From Hyphomicrobiales bacterium (GTDB taxonomy: Bacteria > Pseudomonadota > Alphaproteobacteria > Rhizobiales > Rhizobiaceae): a stretch of 14,600 nucleotides of DNA. Positions 1 through 6,480 of this stretch are shown piece by piece. The position numbers were made by a program, and so were the translations under genes. The notes beneath the pieces are model-generated. The model did not search any database, was not told the DNA's origin, and saw only the letters and a list, made by a program, of their open reading frames with translations. Within the stretch, counting starts at the first letter, position 1; each line of letters starts with the position of its first letter. Location of the stretch: positions 1 through 14,600 of the forward strand of contig JAALLB010000015.1 of the NCBI GenBank assembly GCA_011087745.1, in the 5' to 3' direction.

Positions 1-115
1 CGTATCATATCACACCAAAACATTCGGGTTTTGGAGTAGGATGGGTATAAATGCACATAATTTATCTTATTGTCACCATCAATTGCCTATATGTGAGAAT
101 AAGTCTGAATAAGGT
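1..115. other. Leader region upstream of the glycosyltransferase cluster, perhaps with the tail of an upstream gene
   Basis: No complete gene is present. Two plus-strand frames are open from the window edge. One ends with TAA at 48-50 and would give a C-terminal tail ending in GFGVGWV. The other ends with TAA at 110-112. The first reads more like a protein because it is glycine- and aromatic-rich, but 15 codons are too few to name a family. Position 70-75 reads TTGTCA and could be a -35 element, but no well-spaced -10 follows. There is no hairpin followed by a T-run that would mark a terminator. Confidence 0.3.
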
Positions 116-1363
116 ATGGATTTATATAAGTTGGAAATCAAACGCCTCGACCATACCCGGATTCTTATGTACAGCCACGATACCTTCGGGCTGGGGCATT
201 TGCGCCGTTGCCGCACAATCGCACATTCTATTGTCGAGCATTTTAAAGGTGTGAGTGTCCTGATTATTTCTGGATCTCAAATTGCTGGTGCTTTTGATTT
301 CAAGGCACGGGTGGACTTTGTCAAAATTCCGTCTGTCATCAAACTTTACAATGGCGAATACGACTCGATTGGCGAGTATATTGATATCGACGAGATTCTT
401 GAAATGCGCGAACTGATCATTCAGCGCACTGCAGAAGCGTTTAATCCAGATATCTTTATCGTTGATAAAGAACCAATGGGCCTCAAGGGTGAGTTAGAGC
501 CCACTTTGGAAATGTTCAAGAGCACTAAAACAAAGACGGTAATCGGTCTTAGAGACGTTATGGATTCTCCCGAACTGCTGATGAAGGAATGGACCCAGCA
601 AAAAATGTTGGAGAAAATTGATGATTATTACGATGCTGCATGGATTTACGGGCCAAAGCATTTTTGGAATCCACTAGAAGGCTTTGATCTTACCGATAGC
701 CTTGCAAACAAATTGGAATATGTGGGTTTCTTGGATCGTGAGAGCCAATTGCACCCTTTAACAGAAGGCTATTCACTTCCAGACAAGTACATCTTGGTAA
801 CGGCTGGTGGTGGTGGCGACGGTATTGCTATCATGGAGCAGGTATTGGCTGCTCGCGAACATGATCATCAACTGGATTTTCCCATTGTTATGGTCTTGGG
901 ACCATTCATGAAGTCGGACAGTAGAGACCGGATAAGAATGCGAGCATCTAGGCTTGCAAATGTTACTGTGATTGATTTTGAAAGCCGAATGGAAGTGTTA
1001 ATGCAGAATGCAGTCGCTCTGGTTGGAATGTGCGGCTACAATACGTTTTGTGAGGTTTTGTCGTTTGATAAGAAAGCGCTATTTGTTCCGCGCACAAAGC
1101 CAAGACAAGAGCAGTACATCCGTGCCAAACGTGCCAGTGAGATTGGCCTGAGTTCCATGCTGACGCCAGATGAAGCAGCAATACCATCTGTTATGGCGGA
1201 AGCGCTCCGTAATCTACCGAATCTCAAACTGCCATCAGAGAGCCTTGCAAAAGGAGATTTGGCTGGACTGGATAACATTTGTGTTGAAGTTCACAAGATT
1301 TCTGAAGCTCAGAAAACTACTTCAACAAAAGTAGAAAAGATTTTAGAGCCGCAAAGGGCTTAA
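116..1363 (+). CDS. Predicted glycosyltransferase, COG4671 (MurG-like fold)
   Basis: This 415-residue soluble protein resembles COG4671, a family of predicted glycosyltransferases with a MurG/GT-B-like fold. Visible motifs in order are GLGHLRR (residues 25-31, the N-terminal glycine loop of the first Rossmann domain), GLRD (144-147), AGGGGDG (230-236, start of the second domain), CGYNTFCEVLSF (306-317) and PRTKPRQEQYIRA (325-337). The last two correspond to the nucleotide-sugar-binding end of MurG-type enzymes. The C-terminal ~25 residues are polar and probably disordered. The ATG at 116 has only AAGG directly before it, which is too close for a good ribosome site. A later ATG at 167 would leave only seven residues before the glycine loop, so I keep 116. 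It is the first gene of a three-glycosyltransferase cluster and resembles the third. Donor and acceptor are unknown. Confidence 0.85.
   Translation: MDLYKLEIKRLDHTRILMYSHDTFGLGHLRRCRTIAHSIVEHFKGVSVLIISGSQIAGAFDFKARVDFVKIPSVIKLYNGEYDSIGEYIDIDEILEMRELIIQRTAEAFNPDIFIVDKEPMGLKGELEPTLEMFKSTKTKTVIGLRDVMDSPELLMKEWTQQKMLEKIDDYYDAAWIYGPKHFWNPLEGFDLTDSLANKLEYVGFLDRESQLHPLTEGYSLPDKYILVTAGGGGDGIAIMEQVLAAREHDHQLDFPIVMVLGPFMKSDSRDRIRMRASRLANVTVIDFESRMEVLMQNAVALVGMCGYNTFCEVLSFDKKALFVPRTKPRQEQYIRAKRASEIGLSSMLTPDEAAIPSVMAEALRNLPNLKLPSESLAKGDLAGLDNICVEVHKISEAQKTTSTKVEKILEPQRA
1353..1358 (+). promoter_or_regulatory. Ribosome-binding site AAAGGG supporting a TTG start
   Basis: AAAGGG lies eight bases before the TTG at 1367 and inside the last codons of the preceding gene. 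No in-frame ATG is available near the conserved N-terminus of the next protein, so this site decides in favour of the TTG start. Confidence 0.6.
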
Positions 1364-1366
1364 GCA

Positions 1367-2611
1367 TTGTCTTCGAAAAAAAGAATTGCCGTCGTTTTAA
1401 AAGGATATCCACGCCTTTCTGAAACTTTCATTGCTCAGGAAATTCTTGAACTTGAAAGGGCAGGGTTTGATATTTCAATAATTTCTCTGCGCCATCCAAC
1501 GGATAAACATACGCATCCGGTTCATGCGGAAATAAAAGCACCAAAACATTATTTGCCAGAATATATTTATCAGGAATTGTTCCGTGTTTGGTGGGCAAAA
1601 ATAAACTGCACTTTCAAGCCCGGATTTTGGAAAACGCTTCCCGTATTTTCTAAGGACTTTATGCGCGACCCTTCAGCAAACCGTATCAGACGATGGGGAC
1701 AGGCGATGGTAATGGCGCATGAATACGCAAATGATTGCGATCACATTTATGCGCATTTTCTTCATACACCATGTTCGGTCGCAAGATACGCAGCTCTTAT
1801 TTCTGGAAAATCATTTTCGATTTCTGCCCACGCCAAAGACATTTGGACTTCACCGGAATGGGAAATGCGTGAAAAACTTGAAGACTGCGATTGGCTCGTA
1901 ACATGTACTGAAGGCGGTGCTGATTATCTCAAGACTTTAGCTCCGCAAGGACGGGTTCACTTGGTCTATCACGGGCTTGATTTATCGCGCTTTCCATCAC
2001 CAAAAAAACCACCTTCAAAGAATGACGGCAGCTCGAAATCCAAGACCGTGAAAATAGTAACAGTGGGAAGAGCTGTAGCAAAAAAAGGTATCGATAGTTT
2101 ACTCAAGGCACTGGCGAAATTACCCGATGATCTTCACTGGAGTTGGACGCATATTGGCGGCGGTCCTTTGAAGGGAGATCTGGAAGCCTTGGCCTTAAAG
2201 TTGGGTATCAATGACAAGTGCGATTTCAAGGGTGCACTTCCACAATCAAAAGTTCTGGAAACTTATAAAAAGTCTGATCTGTTTGTGTTACCCAGCCGCA
2301 TAGATGAAACAGGTGACCGTGACGGACTGCCGAATGTCATAGTTGAAGCTCAAAGTCAGCAGATGGCGGTAATTTCAACCAGTATTTCAGGAATTCCTGA
2401 GTTAATTCAAAGTGGTACTAATGGTATATTGAATCAACCTGATAAGATTGACGAACTCTCCCATGCCATTGAAAAGCTCGCCACAGATCCAAAATTGAGA
2501 AATAAAATGGGTAAGCTTGGTGAAGAAAAGGTTCGGTCTCATTTTTCTCACAAACAAACCATTGGCGATATCGTTGCTCTTTTAGATAAGAGTTTGGAAG
2601 AGCCTAATTAA
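1367..2611 (+). CDS. Glycosyltransferase family 4 (WcaL-like)
   Basis: This 414-residue GT-B glycosyltransferase matches the GT4 family (Glycos_transf_1). The N-terminal GYPRLSETFI (residues 13-22) is typical of WcaL-type enzymes that build colanic-acid-like or other extracellular polysaccharides. AHAKDIW (154-160) lies in the acceptor domain. VGRAVAKKG (233-241) contains the donor-phosphate-binding Arg/Lys. DGLPNVIVE (319-327) is the retaining GT4 E-x7-E motif with Asp in the first position, followed by GIPELI. Translation starts at TTG, three bases after the previous stop, with a good AAAGGG ahead of it. The stop overlaps the next start by one base (TAATG). The protein probably transfers a sugar from a nucleotide donor to a lipid-linked or surface glycan at the cytoplasmic membrane face. 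The sugar specificity cannot be read. Confidence 0.88.
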   Translation: MSSKKRIAVVLKGYPRLSETFIAQEILELERAGFDISIISLRHPTDKHTHPVHAEIKAPKHYLPEYIYQELFRVWWAKINCTFKPGFWKTLPVFSKDFMRDPSANRIRRWGQAMVMAHEYANDCDHIYAHFLHTPCSVARYAALISGKSFSISAHAKDIWTSPEWEMREKLEDCDWLVTCTEGGADYLKTLAPQGRVHLVYHGLDLSRFPSPKKPPSKNDGSSKSKTVKIVTVGRAVAKKGIDSLLKALAKLPDDLHWSWTHIGGGPLKGDLEALALKLGINDKCDFKGALPQSKVLETYKKSDLFVLPSRIDETGDRDGLPNVIVEAQSQQMAVISTSISGIPELIQSGTNGILNQPDKIDELSHAIEKLATDPKLRNKMGKLGEEKVRSHFSHKQTIGDIVALLDKSLEEPN

Positions 2612-3768
2612 TGCCCGTAATCTTATTTTATGTTCAGCATTTATGGGGTGTCGGGCACGTTTATCGGGCCACAAGAATTGCTTATGGACTGGTCAATTCC
2701 GGATGCCAGGTTCATCTGGTTTGGGGAGGTACAGAAATACCAGGGTTAGATTTCACAGGAATGACAGTTCACCACCTGAAACCCGTACGAACAAGCGATG
2801 CTTCTTTCTCAAAATTGTTACATGCTGATGGTTCAATATTCAGCGATGAAGACAAGCAGACAAGATGCATTGAACTCCTGAAAATTTATGAAGATATCAA
2901 TCCCGATATTTTAATGACGGAAGCATTCCCGTTTGGTCGCAGGCAAATGCGTTTTGAACTTTTGCCGCTGCTTGAAAAAGCAAAACAATCTGACAAGCCA
3001 CCGATGATCGTTGCTTCAATCCGGGATATCATGCAGGAAGATCGAAAGGAAAAGAGGGTTCAAGAATCCAATGAACTGGTGGCGAATTATTTCGACCGGG
3101 TTTTTGTTCACGGTGATGAAAACCTCATTCGAATTGAAGAGACATTGCAAGGTGCTGAGAATTTTTCTGGCAAAATCCGTTACACAGGCTTGGTAACACC
3201 AGAAATTTCACAATCAGAAATTACAAGCGATTTGCACTGTGATGTTTTGGTAACCGTTGGGGGAGGAGCCTTCGGGCAAAAATTAACGCGTACCGCATTA
3301 ATAGCGATGCAACATTCAAAAAAGTTTCCTTCAAATTGGATTGTCTCTGCTGGAACAGAAGTCTCAGAGTCAGATTACAATTTACTGAAAGAGCAATGCC
3401 CGCCGGGGATGAAGGTAGTCAGGTTTATTCCTGATCTTGCGAACGCCATGAGGAATATCAGGGTTTCTGTTTCTCATGCGGGATATAACACTGTTGGAGA
3501 CATATTACGCTCTGGGTGTGTCGCAGTACTCTATCCATACACAGGTGGCCGGGAGACAGAGCAATTACGAAGAGCAGAAATTATGGACCAGCAAAATGTT
3601 GCAGTGATGCTCGATCCAGATTTATTGTCTCCATTAAGTCTGGCAACTGCGATTGACAAGGCTGCCAATCTGTTGAAATCAAAAGTCAGTTTGAAATTAG
3701 ACGGTGCAAATAAGACCGCAAGTCTCATCAAAGAGGAATTTTCTGATTTTAGGCGTGCCAGTTGTTGA
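2611..3768 (+). CDS. Predicted glycosyltransferase, COG4671-like, related to the first gene of the cluster
   Basis: This 385-residue protein is a second MurG-fold glycosyltransferase. Motifs are GVGHVYRA (residues 13-20), EAFPFGRRQMRFE (104-116), SIRD (136-139), VGGGAFG (216-222), HAGYNTVGD (289-297) and GRETEQLRRA (313-322). The order and spacing parallel those of the protein at 116-1363, so the two are paralogous members of one family rather than duplicates. Many motif residues differ, for example GGGAFG against GGGGDG. The ATG overlaps the preceding TAA by one base, with GGAAG ten bases upstream, which indicates translational coupling. It closes the cluster. The next gene starts 77 bases later with no clear terminator between. 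Substrate unknown. Confidence 0.85.
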   Translation: MPVILFYVQHLWGVGHVYRATRIAYGLVNSGCQVHLVWGGTEIPGLDFTGMTVHHLKPVRTSDASFSKLLHADGSIFSDEDKQTRCIELLKIYEDINPDILMTEAFPFGRRQMRFELLPLLEKAKQSDKPPMIVASIRDIMQEDRKEKRVQESNELVANYFDRVFVHGDENLIRIEETLQGAENFSGKIRYTGLVTPEISQSEITSDLHCDVLVTVGGGAFGQKLTRTALIAMQHSKKFPSNWIVSAGTEVSESDYNLLKEQCPPGMKVVRFIPDLANAMRNIRVSVSHAGYNTVGDILRSGCVAVLYPYTGGRETEQLRRAEIMDQQNVAVMLDPDLLSPLSLATAIDKAANLLKSKVSLKLDGANKTASLIKEEFSDFRRASC

Positions 3769-3802
3769 TTATCACGATCTACACCTTGTAAAAAATGACC
3801 CT

Positions 3803-3832
3803 CTTGTTAGTTTTTGTAAAAACAGTAACTAG
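3803..3832. promoter_or_regulatory. Imperfect dyad upstream of the antiporter operon (possible operator)
   Basis: The arms GTTAGTTTTT (3806-3815) and AAAAACagTAAC (3818-3829) are inverted around a two-base centre. There is a two-base bulge in the right arm, and the symmetry continues as CT/AG after one mismatch. The RNA hairpin would be almost all A-U with a tiny loop and no following T-run, so a terminator is unlikely. A binding site for a dimeric regulator or part of the operon promoter is more plausible. TTGTTA at 3804-3809 could be a -35 element, but the -10 is unclear. Confidence 0.3.
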
Positions 3833-3845
3833 TCGAGAGTAAGTG

Positions 3846-4340
3846 ATGATTAAGGGTATCTTAGCATTCATAGGGCTTGCAGCTCTTTGGCTATTAATGT
3901 CCGGCCTTTACAAAACTCTCATTCTGATTTTTGGCGTTCTTTCCATCCTTCTAACTTTATTGGTCTTACATCGTATGGATAAGGTTGATGGTCACAAGCT
4001 TGGCTATGACATTGGCGTGTTTGCAACTGTAAAATATCTCATTTGGCTGATGGTCGAGATTGCCAAATCAAATTGGGCTGTCACCAAAATAATTCTGTCA
4101 GGAAATATGCCTAAAAAACAAAAAATGTTTGTTGTACCTGTAACCCAGAAAAGTGAAATAGCGCAGGTTGTATTTGCCAATTCCATTACCTTAACCCCAG
4201 GGACAATTACCGTTGAATCGGAAGATGATCATTTTATCGTTCATGCGCTTGATTTTGGTGAGGGTGATATGGACGCCTTGGCAGAAATGGATGCAAGGGT
4301 GACCGCAATTGAAACAGAAAATGCAGGAGGTAATCAATAA
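3846..4340 (+). CDS. mnhE: Multisubunit Na+/H+ antiporter, subunit E
   Basis: This protein of about 164 residues is the MrpE/MnhE subunit (MbhA-like), a small membrane protein of Mrp-type cation/proton antiporters that supports assembly of the complex. The N-terminal half has two or three hydrophobic segments (about residues 3-42 and 58-76). The soluble C-terminal half carries the family signature ANSITLTPGTITVE (111-124). A GTG at 3843 lies directly before the ATG at 3846. I prefer the ATG, with GAGAG six bases upstream. This is the first gene of an operon of at least eleven genes. Having E first, rather than fifth after A-D, is the arrangement of Mbh-type clusters, not the classical bacterial mrp order. 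The stop overlaps mnhF by one base. Confidence 0.92.
   Translation: MIKGILAFIGLAALWLLMSGLYKTLILIFGVLSILLTLLVLHRMDKVDGHKLGYDIGVFATVKYLIWLMVEIAKSNWAVTKIILSGNMPKKQKMFVVPVTQKSEIAQVVFANSITLTPGTITVESEDDHFIVHALDFGEGDMDALAEMDARVTAIETENAGGNQ
4325..4330 (+). promoter_or_regulatory. Consensus ribosome-binding site AGGAGG for mnhF
   Basis: A perfect AGGAGG lies nine bases before the mnhF ATG at 4340, inside the end of mnhE. It shows that mnhF is initiated from its own site as well as being coupled through the TAATG overlap. Confidence 0.7.
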
Positions 4341-4663
4341 TGTTTGCTGCTGCTGCAATCGCGCTGTTTATTGGGATGGTGATCGTTCTTTTCAGATTAT
4401 ATGCTGGTCCAACTTTGTATGATCGTGTTCTGGCCGGCAATGCTTTTGGGACCTACACAGTACTGTTTATTGGGGTTCTTGGGTTTCTGACAGGTCGTCC
4501 TGATTTTCTTGATATTGCACTACTTTATGCTTTGATCAATTTTGTTGGAACAATCGTGGTTCTTAAGTATTTCCGTTATCGCGCAATAGGGGATACCTCA
4601 CCAACACCGCGAGGAACACCGGCTGAACGGGGCCGGTTAAAAGATCAGGGGGCAAAGTCATAA
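4340..4663 (+). CDS. mnhF: Multisubunit Na+/H+ antiporter, subunit F
   Basis: This 107-residue protein is MrpF/MnhF, a three-helix membrane subunit. The signature GPTLYDRVLAGNAFGT (residues 23-38) and the segment LDIALLYALINFVG (57-70) with Asp58 identify it. MrpF usually has about 90 residues. The extra length here is a polar, Pro/Gly/Arg-rich C-terminal tail (84-107) that probably faces the cytoplasm. ATG overlaps the mnhE stop (TAATG), and its own stop overlaps mnhG in the same way. With E and G it corresponds to the MbhA-B-C block thought to form the sodium-handling part of Mrp and Mbh complexes. Confidence 0.92.
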   Translation: MFAAAAIALFIGMVIVLFRLYAGPTLYDRVLAGNAFGTYTVLFIGVLGFLTGRPDFLDIALLYALINFVGTIVVLKYFRYRAIGDTSPTPRGTPAERGRLKDQGAKS

Positions 4664-5058
4664 TGTCACTTGATGTAATCATGGATATCGTTAGTTGGAT
4701 TGCAATTCTTGCAGGTAGTGCATTTATGCTCATCGGAGCAATTGGAACACTACGATTCCCGGATTTCTGGGCAAGGGTTCATGCTGTGTCCGTAACTGAT
4801 TCCGCCGGCATGCTGTTACTGACCCTGGGAATGTGTATCCAAGGTGGTTTTACGTTAGTTACGGCTAAACTGGTTATCATTGGCGTCTTTTTGTTTATTA
4901 CAGGTCCCACAGCTACTCATGCGGTAGCAAATGCTGCTTTGGTATCTGGTTTTTTGCCCAAGGGCGCTGATAAATTTTGTAGTGAAAAGAAAAAATTATC
5001 GCCTGAGGTTAAAAAAACAAAGGCAAAGAAACGTGCACCATTGAAGGGTAAGCTTTAA
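4663..5058 (+). CDS. mnhG: Multisubunit Na+/H+ antiporter, subunit G, with a Lys-rich tail
   Basis: This 131-residue protein is MrpG/MnhG (MbhC-like), a three-helix membrane subunit. Diagnostic segments are GTLRFPDFWARVHAVSVTDS (residues 28-47) and FLFITGPTATHAVANAA (76-92). Residues 102-131 form a strongly basic extension with more than ten lysines plus arginine and no hydrophobic stretch, probably on the cytoplasmic side. The core family does not need such a tail. One-base TAATG overlaps on both sides indicate coupled translation. Confidence 0.92.
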   Translation: MSLDVIMDIVSWIAILAGSAFMLIGAIGTLRFPDFWARVHAVSVTDSAGMLLLTLGMCIQGGFTLVTAKLVIIGVFLFITGPTATHAVANAALVSGFLPKGADKFCSEKKKLSPEVKKTKAKKRAPLKGKL

Positions 5059-5612
5059 TGGAATTATTTATCATTTTGACTTTGTTTTTCATGCTGGTTG
5101 TAACGGCAATCGCAATCTTGATGATGCGTCATCTCTTTGCTGTGGTAATGCTGTCAGGCGTATTTAGCCTCTTAAGCGCCTTGCTGTTTGTAACCTTGGA
5201 TGCTGTAGATGTTGCTTTCACTGAAGCAGCAGTTGGCGCTGGAATTTCCACTGTTTTGATGTTGGGTACCATGGCGTTGACATCCCGCAACGAGAAAATG
5301 CCAAGGGACTTTTCACCTATTCCGCTTCTTGTTGTTATCGCAACGGGCTCAGTTCTGATTTACGGCACTTTGGACATGCCGATTTTTGGTTCGCCAACTT
5401 CACCAGCGCTGTCTCACTTGGCAACAGCGTATTTGACGCAAAGCCCGCATGATATTGGAGTTCCAAATGTCGTTACCGCAATCCTGGCAAGCTATAGAGG
5501 GTATGATACATTGGGCGAAACAGTAGTTGTTTTTACTGCATGTGTTGGTGTTCTGATTTTAATCGGCGGTCTTGCCCGACGTCGCCGTAAAGATGAAGAG
5601 GGCACAAACTAA
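5058..5612 (+). CDS. Stand-alone MrpA C-terminal module (DUF4040/MbhD plus MbhE domains)
   Basis: This 184-residue membrane protein matches the C-terminal part of MrpA, here a separate gene. Residues 1-78 are a DUF4040/MbhD-type three-helix unit containing DVAFTEAAVGAG (51-62), with Asp51 and Glu56 in the positions expected for the family. Residues 87-172 are an MbhE-like unit with NVVTAILASYRGYDTLGE (137-154), including Arg147, Asp150 and Glu154. In classical bacterial Mrp these domains are fused behind the NuoL-like domain. In archaeal Mbh they are two proteins, MbhD and MbhE. Here they are joined to each other but split from the NuoL-like part. Coupled by TAATG to both neighbours. A name such as mnhB1 or mrpA C-terminal part would also be defensible. 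Confidence 0.88.
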   Translation: MELFIILTLFFMLVVTAIAILMMRHLFAVVMLSGVFSLLSALLFVTLDAVDVAFTEAAVGAGISTVLMLGTMALTSRNEKMPRDFSPIPLLVVIATGSVLIYGTLDMPIFGSPTSPALSHLATAYLTQSPHDIGVPNVVTAILASYRGYDTLGETVVVFTACVGVLILIGGLARRRRKDEEGTN

Positions 5613-6052
5613 TGCGTCACCACCTTCTTTTAAGAGTTATTACAAAACTCCTGGTTGGCCCAATTCTTCTGTTCGCGCTGTATGTTCAGTTTCATGGTGA
5701 TTATTCACCTGGTGGTGGATTTCAGGCCGGCGTAATATTCGCTGTTGCATTTATTCTTTTCGGTATTGTTTTTGGACTGGCAAAAGTAAAGCAGGTCTTC
5801 CCGCCTTGGTTGGTTCATAAATTGGCCGCCCTCGGTGTTTTGATCTATGCAGGGACGGGAGTCTACAGCTTGATGCTTGGATCAACTTACCTCAATTACA
5901 GTGCGTTTACCCCTGCTCATCCAGAGCACGGACAACATTGGGGCATCCTTGTTGTTGAACTGGGTGTTGGGGTTACAGTTGCAGCTGTCATGGTTGCAAT
6001 TTACTACGCGTTTGCTGCCCGTCCTCCTGTCATTCATGATGAAGAGTGGTAG
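5612..6052 (+). CDS. mnhB: Multisubunit Na+/H+ antiporter, subunit B
   Basis: This 146-residue membrane protein is MrpB/MnhB (MbhF-like, MnhB domain). The N-terminal helix is followed by the hallmark FALYVQFHGDYSPGGGFQAG (residues 21-40), with the PGGGF loop invariant in the family. Four hydrophobic segments are visible, at about residues 12-27, 38-57, 68-88 and 109-131. The tail ends in an acidic DEEW. The ATG overlaps the previous stop (TAATG). The gene sits between the MrpA C-terminal module and subunit C, exactly as in Mbh-type modules. Confidence 0.92.
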   Translation: MRHHLLLRVITKLLVGPILLFALYVQFHGDYSPGGGFQAGVIFAVAFILFGIVFGLAKVKQVFPPWLVHKLAALGVLIYAGTGVYSLMLGSTYLNYSAFTPAHPEHGQHWGILVVELGVGVTVAAVMVAIYYAFAARPPVIHDEEW

Positions 6053-6060
6053 GCGATACA

Positions 6061-6480
6061 ATGGAATTTATTCTTGGACACCTAAATTATTGGCTATTCA
6101 TTGTACTGATGATGATCGGATTTTATATCGTCGTTGCTCGTGGTAATTACATCAAGAAAATTGTCGGCCTAAATGTCTTCCAGGCGTCCGTTTTCATGTT
6201 CTACATTTCAATTGGCAAGGTTGATGGTGGCACCGCGCCAATTTTCCCAACCGACATGAATATTGATCCAAATGTGGTTTATTCAAATCCACTGCCTCAT
6301 GTTCTAATTCTGACCGCCATCGTGGTTGGCATCGCTACAACGTCTCTTGGGCTTGCCTTGATTGTTCGTATTCGAGAAGAGTTCGGCACGATTGAAGAAG
6401 ACGAGATTTTGGAAATTGAAAGTAAGTTGCAAGCCGAAGAAAATTCTGCTGAAGGCCCGGCCATGGGAGGGCGCGCTTAA
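6061..6480 (+). CDS. mnhC: Multisubunit Na+/H+ antiporter, subunit C (NuoK-like)
   Basis: This protein of about 139 residues is MrpC/MnhC, homologous to NuoK of respiratory complex I and to MbhG. It has three transmembrane helices: about 9-26, then a helix starting at VGLNVFQASVFMFYISIG (35-52), then a helix containing NPLPHVLILTAIVVGIATTSLG (76-97). The NPLPHVLILTAIV segment is diagnostic. An in-frame GTG at 6046 would overlap mnhB. The ATG at 6061 is preferred because family members begin just before the first helix and an AGG lies seven bases upstream. The C-terminal ~35 residues are strongly acidic (EEFGTIEEDEILE). The stop overlaps mnhD by one base. Confidence 0.9.
   Translation: MEFILGHLNYWLFIVLMMIGFYIVVARGNYIKKIVGLNVFQASVFMFYISIGKVDGGTAPIFPTDMNIDPNVVYSNPLPHVLILTAIVVGIATTSLGLALIVRIREEFGTIEEDEILEIESKLQAEENSAEGPAMGGRA

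Noticed and set aside
51..254. 67-codon frame overlapping the leader and the start of the first glycosyltransferase
   Set aside because: It runs in another frame of a well-supported gene, has no ribosome site and resembles no family I know.
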